This document shows, piece after piece, positions 9,327-18,327 of a stretch of 64,000 nucleotides of DNA (position 1 is its first letter; each line of letters starts with the position of its first letter). This DNA is from Roseiarcus sp963765375 (GTDB lineage: Bacteria > Pseudomonadota > Alphaproteobacteria > Rhizobiales > Beijerinckiaceae). The stretch spans positions 1 to 64,000 of the forward strand of contig CAVXVZ010000013.1 in assembly GCA_963765375.1 (NCBI GenBank), written 5' to 3'. The position numbers were made by a program, and so were the translations under genes. Under the pieces are notes generated by a model. It made no database searches. It worked only from the letters and a program-made list of their open reading frames with translations, and was not told the DNA's origin.

Positions 9327-10340
9327 ATGGCGAGAATGTCGATGGTCGAGGCGATCCGCGACGCCCTGGACTGCAAGATGGGCGAGGACGACTGCGTGGT
9401 CGTGTTCGGTGAGGATGTCGGCTATTTCGGCGGCGTGTTTCGCTGCACCGACGGGCTGCAGCGCAAATATGGCAAGTCACGCTGCTTCGACGCCCCAATC
9501 AACGAGTCGGGGATCGTCGGCGTGGCGATCGGCATGGGGGCGTATGGGCTTCGGCCGGTCGCGGAAATCCAGTTCGCCGACTATGTCTACCCCGGCTACG
9601 ACCAGATCGTGTCCGAGGCGGCGCGACTCCGCTACCGGTCGGGGGGAGAGTTCTTTGCGCCGATCGTGATCCGCATGCCTTGCGGCGGCGGCATCTATGG
9701 CGGGCAGACCCACAGCCAGAGCCCTGAAGCGCTGTTCACCCACGTCAGCGGCCTGAAGACTGTTATTCCGTCGAACCCCTACGACGCCAAGGGCCTGCTC
9801 ATCGCGTCGATCGAGGACGACGACCCGGTCATCTTTCTCGAGCCCAAGCGGCTCTATAACGGTCCATTCTCCGGCCATCCCGATCAGCCCGCCGTCCCGT
9901 GGGCGAAGCATCCGCTGAGCGAAGTGCCGGCAGGGCGCTATGTCGTGCCGCTCGGCAAGGCCGCGGTCAGGCGGGCGGGAAAGGGCGTGACCGTGCTCTG
10001 CTACGGCACGATGACCCATGTCGCCGAGGCGGCGGCCGAGGAGACGGGCGTCGACGCCGAAATCATCGATCTGCGTTCGCTCCTTCCCCTCGACGTTGAG
10101 GCGATTCAGACCTCGGTCGAGAAGACCGGCCGCTGCCTTATCGTGCACGAAGCGACGCTGACCTCCGGCTTCGGGGCCGAGCTCGCCGCGCAAGTGACGG
10201 AGCGCTGCTTCTATGCGCTCGAGGCGCCGGTCGAGCGCGTCGCCGGCTGGGACACGCCTTACCCGCACTCCGAGGAATGGGACTATTTCCCGGGTCCCGC
10301 CCGCGTCGGGCGCGCCCTCGTCAACGCGATGGAGACTTGA
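9327..10340 (+). CDS. bkdA2: Branched-chain 2-oxoacid dehydrogenase E1 beta subunit
   Basis: A 337-residue transketolase-like beta subunit. MVEAIRDALDCKMGEDDCVVVFGEDVG opens the pyrimidine-binding domain, with the conserved Glu in INESGIVGVAIGMG. The C-terminal transketolase domain carries TVLCYGTMTHVA, EIIDLRSLLPLD and the TSGFGAELAAQVTERCF block. ATG 9327 is chosen because it gives the standard E1-beta N-terminus; the frame is open upstream inside bkdA1 but that part has no family similarity. The stop is one base before the E2 start, so the three subunits are co-translated. Confidence 0.95.
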   Translation: MARMSMVEAIRDALDCKMGEDDCVVVFGEDVGYFGGVFRCTDGLQRKYGKSRCFDAPINESGIVGVAIGMGAYGLRPVAEIQFADYVYPGYDQIVSEAARLRYRSGGEFFAPIVIRMPCGGGIYGGQTHSQSPEALFTHVSGLKTVIPSNPYDAKGLLIASIEDDDPVIFLEPKRLYNGPFSGHPDQPAVPWAKHPLSEVPAGRYVVPLGKAAVRRAGKGVTVLCYGTMTHVAEAAAEETGVDAEIIDLRSLLPLDVEAIQTSVEKTGRCLIVHEATLTSGFGAELAAQVTERCFYALEAPVERVAGWDTPYPHSEEWDYFPGPARVGRALVNAMET

Positions 10341-10341
10341 G

Positions 10342-11661
10342 ATGGGCGTTCGCTCGATCAAGATGCCAGACGTCGGCGAGGGGGTCGCAGAAGCGGAAAT
10401 CGTCGAATGGGCGGTCAAAGTCGGCGATCTCATCAAGGAGGATCAGGTTGTCGCCGCGGTGATGACGGACAAGGCGACGGTCGAAATCCCGACTCCCGTT
10501 GCGGGCAGCGTGCTCGCGCTCGGCGGCGCGGTCGGCGACGTGCTCGCGGTCGGCGCCGAACTCATTCGCATCGATGCGCCGGGGATAGCGGATTCGCTCG
10601 CTGCTACCGCGCCGAAATCCCGCCCCGCCCGCGACGAAGCCGCGCCGGCGACGAGCGCCAAACCGAAGCCTCTCGAGGCATTGGCGGAGCCACGGGCCGA
10701 GGCGCCGCCCCGCATTGAGCCCGAACGTCAGGCGCCGGCGCCGCTGGAAGCGCCCCAGCTTCTGGCTCAGCCGCCGCGCCCTCTGGGCGAAAAGCCGCTC
10801 GCCTCGCCCGCAGTGCGCCTGAAGGCCCGCGAAGCCGGCGTCGATCTTAAATTCGTGCGCGGGTCGGGCCCAGCGGGACGCATCACCCACGACGATCTCG
10901 ACGCCTTCATCGCCCGCCCGCCCGAAGCGCCCGCGAAGGGATCCGTTCGCGCCCCCAATCATGCAGTCGAGACGATCAAGGTCGTCGGCATGCGGCGCCG
11001 CATCGCGCAAAACATGGCCAAATCCTCGCGCCGCGTCGCCCATTTTTCCTACGTTGAGGAAACCGACGTCACTGCGCTCGAGGAATTGCGCGCTTCGCTC
11101 AATGCTCACGCGACCGATGCGCGGCCGAAACTAACCCTCCTGCCTTTCCTCATGCTGGCGACCGTCAAGGCGGTCGCTGACTTTCCGCAGGTCAATGCCC
11201 ATTATGACGACGACAACGACGTCATACGCCGCTTCGGCGCGGTGCACCTCGGGGTCGCGACCCAGACCCAGAACGGGCTCATCGTTCCGGTCGTGCGCCA
11301 TGCCGAGACTCTCGGCCTCTACCAATGCGCCCGCGAAATGCGGCGTGTGAGCGAAGCCGCGCGCCAGGGCGTCGCCGCCCGCGACGAGCTTGTCGGATCG
11401 ACGATCACGCTCACGTCGCTTGGCGCGCTCGGCGGCGTCGCCTCGACCCCAGTCGTCAACCGGCCGGAAGTGGCGATCGTCGGCGTCAACAAGATCGTCG
11501 TCAAACCGGTCTGGCGCGACGGCGGCTTCGTTCCGCGCAAGATGATGAACCTCTCGTCGTCGTTCGACCACCGGGTCGTCGATGGTTATGACGCCGCGAC
11601 CTTCATTCAGCGCCTGCGCGAACTGATCGAGACCCCGGCCGCGCTGTTCATCGAGGATTGA
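10342..11661 (+). CDS. bkdB: Branched-chain 2-oxoacid dehydrogenase E2 (dihydrolipoyl acyltransferase)
   Basis: A 439-residue E2 core. The lipoyl domain (1-80) has the lipoylated Lys44 in MTDKATVEIP. An Ala/Pro-rich linker follows, then the peripheral-subunit-binding domain (ASPAVRLKAREAG to ITHDDLDAFI, about 152-190). The catalytic domain ends with SSFDHRVVDGYDAATF, where the His and Asp act in acyl transfer. No E3 (dihydrolipoamide dehydrogenase) gene follows, so the complex must use an E3 encoded elsewhere. Confidence 0.95.
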   Translation: MGVRSIKMPDVGEGVAEAEIVEWAVKVGDLIKEDQVVAAVMTDKATVEIPTPVAGSVLALGGAVGDVLAVGAELIRIDAPGIADSLAATAPKSRPARDEAAPATSAKPKPLEALAEPRAEAPPRIEPERQAPAPLEAPQLLAQPPRPLGEKPLASPAVRLKAREAGVDLKFVRGSGPAGRITHDDLDAFIARPPEAPAKGSVRAPNHAVETIKVVGMRRRIAQNMAKSSRRVAHFSYVEETDVTALEELRASLNAHATDARPKLTLLPFLMLATVKAVADFPQVNAHYDDDNDVIRRFGAVHLGVATQTQNGLIVPVVRHAETLGLYQCAREMRRVSEAARQGVAARDELVGSTITLTSLGALGGVASTPVVNRPEVAIVGVNKIVVKPVWRDGGFVPRKMMNLSSSFDHRVVDGYDAATFIQRLRELIETPAALFIED

Positions 11662-11782
11662 CTTGAAGCAGCGGCCGCGACGGCCACGCGCGGCATGTTC
11701 GGGCACGGCGCGGCGGGCGACGTTACTCCATGCAGGGCGCGGGCGCAGCCGGATCCATCGTGGTTTCAACCTGAAACTGGCT

Positions 11783-11837
11783 CCCCGCGCGCCTTCAGGG
11801 GTGAGGCTTGCCGGGGGCGGGCAAGCGGCGCGCGGGG
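11783..11837. terminator. Nested hairpin between convergent bkdB and flagellin genes
   Basis: An 11-base perfect inverted repeat (CCCCGCGCGCC at 11783-11793, complement at 11827-11837) encloses a second stem, GCTTGCC/GGCAAGC. It lies in the 245-base space between genes that end towards each other, so it may stop transcription from both sides. No U-tract follows, so termination is inferred from position and stem strength only. Confidence 0.5.
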
Positions 11838-11906
11838 AATTCGTGATCGCGCTTAAGCCAGGCGGCGGGCCGACGAGATGGTTCGACCTCGCCTGCCGCG
11901 CCGATC

Positions 11907-13088
11907 CTACTGGAACAGCTTCAGGATGAGCGCGGCGTTCTGATTGGCGATCGACAGCGACTGGATGCCAAGCTGCTCCTGCGTCTGCAGCGCCTGCAAC
12001 TGGGTCGACGCGGTGTTCATGTCGGCGTCGACCATGCCGGCAACGCCGTTGGAGTAGTTCGTCATCAAAGCGGTGTTGAAGGTATTCGCCGTGGTCATGC
12101 GGTCCTGAGTGGCCCCGATCAACGCTGCATAGTTCGTGACGGCCGCAAGCGCCTGGTTGACGTTGTTCAACGCTGTCTGCGCCCCGGCGGCGCCGGAGAC
12201 ATTGATGTTGGTCAGATCGGTGCCGTTTTGGACCAGGAGGTTTTGCGACGCCGGGGTCGTGACGGTCGTCGTCACCGCGTAGGACGCGGCGGTGGCGAAG
12301 GTTGGAGTTCCACCTTGAGCGATCGAGTTGCCGTTGGCGTCGAGAGCGGTGTAGGTCGTCGTTGTCGCCGCCCCGTCAAGAGCCACCGACTGGACCGTCA
12401 GCGCCTGGTTCGTGGCGTCTTCGTAGATTGCGTCTGTGCCGTATGTGGCCGTCACTGTTCCCGCGGTGACGGCAGTCGTGTCCGCCGTGTCGGCGGCAAA
12501 CTGAGTCTGCAGCTCGGCCATCGTCGTCGGATCGCTGAGGGTCGATTGGCTGGTCGTTGATGTCGAAGTTCCGCCGGTGGTCAGACCATACAGCGCCTGG
12601 GCTGTGAAGGCGATGGTGTTCACCGTTCCGCCGGTCGCGGTGGCGTTGAACCCGGAGACGAAGTTGAGCGAGGTCAGGCTGCCGTTGAGGACGTTCATGC
12701 CATTGAACGACGCGCCATTGACGGCGTCGGTGAGCTGCTGGCCGAGTGAGGCGAGCGACGTGTTGATATTGCCGAGTTCGGCGCCGGGCTCGGTCGCCTG
12801 TGTCAGCGCGGTCGCGATCGAATTGATGGTCGTGATGACCGAATTGATCGCCGAGCTCGCGGTCGCAAGGACCGATTGCCCCTGCGACAACGCGTCGTTG
12901 GAAGCCTGCACCACGCTGCTGTCGGCGTTGAGTTCAGCGGCGATCGACCAATAAGACGAGTTATCGGCGGCGCTGGAGACGCTGAGGCCGGTTGAAACCT
13001 CGTTCTGAACGGTCGAGAGGGACTGTTGAGTCATCTGCAAGGCCTGCAGCGCGCTCAACGCGGCGGAATTGTTGAGAATTGAATCCAT
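11907..13088 (-). CDS. Flagellin
   Basis: A 393-residue flagellin. The conserved N-terminal D0/D1 coiled region starts MDSILNNSAALSALQALQ and includes the STGLSVSSAADNSSYWSIA block. The C-terminal D1/D0 region ends SLSIANQNAALILKLFQ. The middle (about 190-310) is a Thr/Ala-rich variable region. Start at 13088 has GGAG upstream and gives the normal flagellin start; the open frame upstream is spurious. It is divergent from the fliF operon. A hairpin in its presumed leader may bear on post-transcriptional control. Confidence 0.95.
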   Translation of the reverse strand: MDSILNNSAALSALQALQMTQQSLSTVQNEVSTGLSVSSAADNSSYWSIAAELNADSSVVQASNDALSQGQSVLATASSAINSVITTINSIATALTQATEPGAELGNINTSLASLGQQLTDAVNGASFNGMNVLNGSLTSLNFVSGFNATATGGTVNTIAFTAQALYGLTTGGTSTSTTSQSTLSDPTTMAELQTQFAADTADTTAVTAGTVTATYGTDAIYEDATNQALTVQSVALDGAATTTTYTALDANGNSIAQGGTPTFATAASYAVTTTVTTPASQNLLVQNGTDLTNINVSGAAGAQTALNNVNQALAAVTNYAALIGATQDRMTTANTFNTALMTNYSNGVAGMVDADMNTASTQLQALQTQEQLGIQSLSIANQNAALILKLFQ

Positions 13089-13403
13089 GACGGTGCTCCT
13101 GCCAGAAATGGTCGCGGGGATTGAACGACATTTCGGACTCGCACCGAGACGACGGACTGGCAGCATGCCCTTAGGCTCATGATTGAGAGCCTAACCGTCG
13201 TGTTAAGCCGGGGCGTCGCGCGCTGATCGCGCGGCTTTCCCCTCGCGGAGCGGACTTTAGGGGCGCAACCGCTAATGGCCGGTTAAATCGGGGCAAATAT
13301 TCGCTTGGCCCCATTTCGCGGTTACGCCGGACCACGCGCGCAATGCCGGCGCAAGCTCCGCTGCCGACGATGGCCGGTGCGAATTCCTCACTCAGGCCCG
13401 AAT
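13089..13403. promoter_or_regulatory. Divergent flagellar control region with leader hairpin
   Basis: The 315 bases between flagellin (minus) and fliF (plus) must hold both promoters. An 8-base inverted repeat, TTAGGCTC at 13171-13178 and GAGCCTAA at 13187-13194, lies 83 bases upstream of the flagellin start and would form a hairpin in its 5' leader. In Caulobacter and Brucella the FlbT protein acts on flagellin leaders; whether that applies here is inference. I could not identify a confident sigma factor site. Confidence 0.45.
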
Positions 13404-15065
13404 GTGGCGACGAACCTGCTGGCGCAAATCGAACGGCTTTGGGCCAACCTGCAGGGACTGGGCGTCCGGCGCCTGACCGCCTTGGCCATTACCGGCGTGG
13501 CCGCTTTCGCGGTGACGGGACTGGCCGGCTATTACCTGAGCCGGCCGACCATGGAGACCCTTTATTCGGGACTCGACCGCGACGATATCGCCGCCATCGG
13601 CGCCGCCTTGCGCGAAGCGGGTGTGCCGTTCGACGTCAACGCCGAGAGCACGGTCGTCTTGACCCCGGCGGGACAGACGGCAGCGGCGCGGATGATCCTG
13701 GCGGAAAAGGGCCTGCCGCGCAGCGGCGCCGTTGGCAACGAACTGTTCGACAAGCTCGGCTCGCTCGGCCTGACATCGTTCATGCAGGACGTCACCCGCC
13801 TGCGGGCGCTCGAAGGCGAGCTCGCGCGGACGATCCAGATGATGCGCACGGTCAAGGCAGCGCGGGTGCATATCGTGCTCTCCGACGAGGGTTCCTTTCG
13901 CCGCGAGCGTCAGCCCTCCTCGGCCTCGGTGGTGATCCGTACCGACGGCGGGGACGATCGCGCCACAGGGCAGGCGATCCGCCACCTGGTCGCCTCCGCA
14001 GTTCCGGGAATGAAGCTGGATGACGTCACCGTTCTCAATGTCGATGGACGCCTCTTGGCGTCCGGCGCCGAGTCGATCGAGAAGTCGCCAGACAATCTGC
14101 TCGCGCTCGAAAAGGACGTGTCGCAGGAAATCCGCGAGAACGTCACCCGGACGCTCACGCCATACCTCAGCTCCCGCAATTTCCAGATCTCGGTCGCCGC
14201 CAGGCTGAACGCCGACAAGACACAAACCAACGAGACGATTTACAATCCCGACAGCCGTGTCGAACGCTCGGTGCGGGTGACCAAGGAGCAGCAGAGTTCG
14301 CAGAACGCCGCAGGGGAGCAGCCCGCGGGCGTCGAGGCCAACCTGCCGAAGCCAAAGAGCGGCGGCGGCGAATCAAAGCAGTCAAACGATCAGACGCAAA
14401 AGCGCGAGGAGCTGACGAACTACGAAGTCTCGTCGAAGTCGATTCAGACCACCAGCGCCGGTTTCGCGGTCCAAAATCTCTCTGTCGCGGTGCTGATCAA
14501 CCGCGCCGCGCTCGCCGCCTCTCTTGGCGACAAGCCGCCGCCCGACGCGCTCGCCAGTCAGGTCCACGAGATCGAGCAGCTCGTCGCTTCGGCCGCCGGG
14601 CTCGATCGACAGCGAGGCGACACGGTCAAAGTCTCAGTGGTCGATTTCATCGATTCGTCCCGCGACCTCGATCCGGCGCCAGGTCCCTCGCTGATCGAAA
14701 TCCTTGCCCGTCAAGCGGGATCGATCGCCAACGCCGGCGCCATCGTGGCGGTTGCGGCGCTGGTGGTCTGGTTCGGGGTTCGGCCCGGGCTGAAGGTGGC
14801 GCTCGCCCCGTCGCGCCTCGCGGCCCGGGACGGGCGCGGCGCATCCGGCGGCCAACCGCCGGCATTGGGAGCGCCCGACGGCGAAGGCCTGGCGAGCGAG
14901 AGTATCCTCATCGAAACGGATTCGGGGCGCGACGCATTTTTGCAAGCGCTGCTGGCGCGGCGCGACAACGGCCCCGGACGCAAGCTGCAGAAACTGGTCG
15001 AGTTCGATGAGAACCATGCCGCCACGATTCTCAAACAATGGATTCGTCAAGGAGCGAACGGATGA
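13404..15065 (+). CDS. fliF: Flagellar M-ring protein FliF
   Basis: Builds the MS ring in the inner membrane. It has 553 residues from GTG 13404, chosen because rhizobial FliF proteins begin just before the first membrane segment (about 20-45, ending GYYLSRP). The YscJ/FliF ring-building domains follow (TLYSGLDRDDIAAI, GLTSFMQDVTRLRALEGELARTI). A second membrane segment lies near 435-455 (GAIVAVAALVVWFGVRP). The C-terminal tail with KLVEFDENHAATILKQWIRQ is the expected FliG-binding region. Its stop overlaps the next start (ATGA). The neighbouring fliG of many rhizobia is not here. Confidence 0.93.
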   Translation: MATNLLAQIERLWANLQGLGVRRLTALAITGVAAFAVTGLAGYYLSRPTMETLYSGLDRDDIAAIGAALREAGVPFDVNAESTVVLTPAGQTAAARMILAEKGLPRSGAVGNELFDKLGSLGLTSFMQDVTRLRALEGELARTIQMMRTVKAARVHIVLSDEGSFRRERQPSSASVVIRTDGGDDRATGQAIRHLVASAVPGMKLDDVTVLNVDGRLLASGAESIEKSPDNLLALEKDVSQEIRENVTRTLTPYLSSRNFQISVAARLNADKTQTNETIYNPDSRVERSVRVTKEQQSSQNAAGEQPAGVEANLPKPKSGGGESKQSNDQTQKREELTNYEVSSKSIQTTSAGFAVQNLSVAVLINRAALAASLGDKPPPDALASQVHEIEQLVASAAGLDRQRGDTVKVSVVDFIDSSRDLDPAPGPSLIEILARQAGSIANAGAIVAVAALVVWFGVRPGLKVALAPSRLAARDGRGASGGQPPALGAPDGEGLASESILIETDSGRDAFLQALLARRDNGPGRKLQKLVEFDENHAATILKQWIRQGANG

Positions 15066-15856
15066 AACCGCTTTCGATCGCCGATTATCTCGATGATCTC
15101 GGCCGCGCTCCGACAGAAGAGGAGACGCGGCCGCGACGCGAGAGCTCGCCGTTTCGCCCGCGAAGCCTGCCGAGCGTGCAGAACGGCGAGCCGCGTCCGC
15201 GGCCGGCCTTCAACGCCCTGGCGAACCCTGGCGCCGCCCGGGATACGCAAGGGAAGGATGGTCCTCGGCGCACGTCATGGGAGCGCAAGCCTCTTCCGCC
15301 CGCTGCCCCGGCGGGGTCGGCGCCGGCGGGCGACGCGTTCAAGCCCGAAGATATAGCGGGCAGGCTCGCCGAAGCTTACGCGCGCGGCCGCGAGCAAGGT
15401 CTCGTCGAGGGGCGGGCGGAGGCCTCCGACCGCCATGCCGCGGAGCTCGCCGCGATGCGGAGGGAGGCGGAGACCGACCAGCTTGAGTTCCAGCGCAACG
15501 AATGCGCTCAGCTCGAGAGCGCGATCCGGACCGGATTGAGGCAGATCGAAGACAATGTCGAAGTCGCCGTCACCCGCATCCTTGCGCCGTTTCTGAATAA
15601 GCAGGTTGTGAAGCAGGCTGCGGACGAACTGTGCAGAGCGATCGCTCGGCTCGGCGCGGCGGGCTCGCCCGGGTCTATGACGATTCGCGGCCCCGAGCAT
15701 TCGCTCGCTAAATTGCGCGAGCGGATCGTGGATTTGCCGATCGCGGTCGCCTTTGTCGGCGACAAAGGCGCAGAGGTGGTCGTCGAGGCCGGCGCCACGC
15801 AAATTGTGACCGCGCTTCGCTCCTGGGCGGAGTTGCTCGCCTCGTTCGCCGACTGA
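15062..15856 (+). CDS. fliH: FliH-like flagellar assembly protein
   Basis: 264 residues, beginning inside the fliF stop (ATGA overlap). The first ~100 residues are Pro/Arg-rich and disordered. After that comes a charged helical stretch (AGRLAEAYARGREQGLVEGR onward, about 95-160) and a compact C-terminal domain, the layout of FliH/YscL stators that hold the export ATPase. The GxxxG-like spacing in ARGREQGLVEGRAE fits FliH. Sequence similarity in this family is low, so the assignment leans on the layout and on the position after fliF. Confidence 0.7.
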   Translation: MKPLSIADYLDDLGRAPTEEETRPRRESSPFRPRSLPSVQNGEPRPRPAFNALANPGAARDTQGKDGPRRTSWERKPLPPAAPAGSAPAGDAFKPEDIAGRLAEAYARGREQGLVEGRAEASDRHAAELAAMRREAETDQLEFQRNECAQLESAIRTGLRQIEDNVEVAVTRILAPFLNKQVVKQAADELCRAIARLGAAGSPGSMTIRGPEHSLAKLRERIVDLPIAVAFVGDKGAEVVVEAGATQIVTALRSWAELLASFAD

Positions 15857-15865
15857 GCGGCGCCG

Positions 15866-17140
15866 ATGGCCGCGCAACATCCGGAAATCGTCATCGTTAG
15901 ACGCCGCGGCTCGCACGAGGACGAGCATCATGGCGGCGCCTGGAAGATCGCTTTCGCCGATTTCATGACCGCGATGATGGCCTTTTTTCTCGTGCTGTGG
16001 ATCATCAGCGCCACCGACAAGAACACCAAGACGCTCATCGCTCGCTACTTCAATCCGGTGAAAGTCGAGGAGCCGGCGAAGGCACAAAAGGGCATCCACG
16101 GCGTCCCGGAAAAGGACGCCTATCAGCCAGGCGCGGGTTCAGCCGCGCCGAGCGCCGGGAAGTCCGCGTCCGACCGCGCAGAACCCGCGGGGGGACCGGA
16201 TGGCGAGGCGGCGCCGACGAATCCGTCGAGTCAAGGCGAGCAACGGCGCCCGCCGACGCCGCAGTCGCCTGAGCCGCCCCAAGATCCGGCAAGGCCATAC
16301 CCAACGATGTCGGAGCAGGAATTGTTCAGCGATCCGCGCGCGAGTCTCGACAAGATCGCCGGCGCCCCGCCGCCGGGGCCTCGCATTGATCCTTCGGCGG
16401 CGCTCAAGGGCTATGGCGAAGCCGGGCCAAGCGCCGACGAGGCGCTTCGCGATCCATTCCGTCCGCTAGGCAGCGACCGGGCCATCAATGTCGTCAGGTC
16501 CGACACCGGCGCTCCGCCAGCTGCGGCCGCCGCCGGTGACCTGCCGGCGTCGGAAGAGGCGTCCAGCCCGCCCGAGGCCCCGGCGGCGCCCGGTCCAAGC
16601 AAGGCTCAGGCGCCACAATCGCCGGCGCCGTCATTGGGTCTACCGCCCCCGCCCGACGCCGCCGAGGCGCGCCGGACCGCAGCGTCCGACCTGCTTGCCG
16701 ACTTGAGAAAGCGGCTCGCGGGCGAGGCGTCCGCCAATCAGGGACCAGAGCTGGACGTCGAGGCCACCCAGGGCGGCATCCTCATCAGCCTCACCGACCG
16801 GCAGAATTTTTCCATCTTCGCGATCGGCTCCGCCGAACCGCAGCCGCGCGTCCTCAAGATGATGGACGCCGTTGCCGCAAGCCTGCAGAGCATGCCGGGC
16901 GTCATCATCGTTCGCGGGCACACCGATGCTCGGCCTTATCGGTCGGTGACGTACGACAATTGGCGACTGTCGTCGGCGCGGGCGCAGATGGCCTATTACA
17001 TGCTGAGCCGCGGCGGGCTGGCGGAGAAAAGGTTCGAGCGCGTCGAGGGCTACGCCGACCGCCGTCTCAAGGACCCTTCGCGGCCGCTCGCGGCCGAAAA
17101 CCGCCGGATCGAGATTCTCGTCCGCGAGGCGACGCCATGA
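15866..17140 (+). CDS. motB: Flagellar stator protein MotB
   Basis: Stator subunit anchored to peptidoglycan. A single N-terminal membrane segment, FADFMTAMMAFFLVLWIIS (about 31-50), carries the proton-binding Asp. A Pro/Ala-rich linker of about 230 residues follows, much longer than in enteric MotB. The OmpA-like domain runs from GGILISLTDRQNFSIF to the end and includes VRGHTDARPYRS and NWRLSSARAQMA, which form the peptidoglycan-binding site. 424 residues. The TGA overlaps the motC start. No motA is in the window. Confidence 0.93.
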   Translation: MAAQHPEIVIVRRRGSHEDEHHGGAWKIAFADFMTAMMAFFLVLWIISATDKNTKTLIARYFNPVKVEEPAKAQKGIHGVPEKDAYQPGAGSAAPSAGKSASDRAEPAGGPDGEAAPTNPSSQGEQRRPPTPQSPEPPQDPARPYPTMSEQELFSDPRASLDKIAGAPPPGPRIDPSAALKGYGEAGPSADEALRDPFRPLGSDRAINVVRSDTGAPPAAAAAGDLPASEEASSPPEAPAAPGPSKAQAPQSPAPSLGLPPPPDAAEARRTAASDLLADLRKRLAGEASANQGPELDVEATQGGILISLTDRQNFSIFAIGSAEPQPRVLKMMDAVAASLQSMPGVIIVRGHTDARPYRSVTYDNWRLSSARAQMAYYMLSRGGLAEKRFERVEGYADRRLKDPSRPLAAENRRIEILVREATP

Positions 17141-18327
17141 CAGTCGCCCGGCGAGCATGGATCTGGGCGGCGCTCGCAGTTATTGCACCGGCCGTGGCGT
17201 TCGCCGATTCGGCGAATTTGGCCGACATGGTCGACGGCTTGCAGCGGACCCAGGTTCAGATCGCCCAAGGCGACAAAGCTGCATATGCGCTTCAACTCAA
17301 TCAGTTGAAGACCATCGGCGCGGCGATCGCGGCGGCCCAGCGTGAAACCTGGAAAGACAGGCGCCAGGCGGATTCGCTCGTCATCTATATCCTCAGCGGC
17401 GGGCCGCTCGTCGACGTTGCGCCGCTGTTGAAAGGCGACGCCGTCGTCGAATCCGAGCGGGCGCTGGCGCGGGGCGCGCTCGCTTACGTCACCAATCACG
17501 AGGCCGACGCGAAGTCGCTGCTCGACAATGAGGATTTGAACGCCCTCGATGTGCGCCTCGCGGGTGAGGTCGCTTTCGCGCGTTCCGTGCTCGAGACCAG
17601 GCGGGACCCCAAGGCCGCGGTCGAGCTTCTCGACTGGGCGCGTCTGCTTGCGCCGGGCGGCCTGGTCGAGGAAGCGGCGCTCCGACGCGAAATCGCCCTT
17701 CTCGCCGAGGCCAAGGACGTCGCGCGCGCGGCGATGTTGACCCGGCAATATTCTACCCGCTTCGCCGCCTCGCTCTACGCGGCCGACTTCTTTCGCGATC
17801 TCGCCGCCGCGATCGCGCGATTCGGCCTCGCCGACGATCCCGCCAATTACCGGCTTCTAGCGCGGGCGCTCGTGGCGTTGCCGCCGGATCTGCGCCGCGA
17901 CTTCCTCCTCGGGCTGGCAAAGTTCGCGGTCGTCGACGCCCAATTCGACGCCGCCGCGGCTGCGGCGTCCGAGGCGCTCGAGGGCGCGGGCTTGGACAGC
18001 ACAGAGGCCATGCGCGGCCGCCTCTATCTCGCGGCCAGCCGAATGTTCTCGGATGCATATGACGCGGCCGTGGCCGATTTGCAGACGATCGCCGTCTCGA
18101 AGCTCGATCTGTCCGACGCCGGTCTGCTGGCGTCGGTTCGACGAGTGGCGTCAGAGTTGCGCATCGCCCCCGACGCCAGCGCAGTCAGCACTTCGGGCGC
18201 CGCCCTCGACAATGGCGACAGGGAAAAGGATAAAGCGAGCGGACCGGCGCTGACGATCGAGCGGGCCCGGGCCGCGCTCGAGCGCACCGTCGGCCTCGCG
18301 CCCGGGCAGGACGGAGGAACGCGATGA
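17137..18327 (+). CDS. motC: Chemotaxis/motility protein MotC
   Basis: A 396-residue periplasmic protein of the rhizobial MotC type, described in Sinorhizobium as a chaperone-like partner of MotB. It has a clear signal peptide ending VAFADSAN. The rest is helical and Ala/Leu/Asp-rich (for example GALAYVTNHEADAKSLLD, AARGALAY-type repeats). Overlap by ATGA with motB and by ATGA with fliK shows translational coupling. The family is restricted to Alphaproteobacteria, which supports the taxonomic call. Confidence 0.85.
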   Translation: MTVARRAWIWAALAVIAPAVAFADSANLADMVDGLQRTQVQIAQGDKAAYALQLNQLKTIGAAIAAAQRETWKDRRQADSLVIYILSGGPLVDVAPLLKGDAVVESERALARGALAYVTNHEADAKSLLDNEDLNALDVRLAGEVAFARSVLETRRDPKAAVELLDWARLLAPGGLVEEAALRREIALLAEAKDVARAAMLTRQYSTRFAASLYAADFFRDLAAAIARFGLADDPANYRLLARALVALPPDLRRDFLLGLAKFAVVDAQFDAAAAAASEALEGAGLDSTEAMRGRLYLAASRMFSDAYDAAVADLQTIAVSKLDLSDAGLLASVRRVASELRIAPDASAVSTSGAALDNGDREKDKASGPALTIERARAALERTVGLAPGQDGGTR

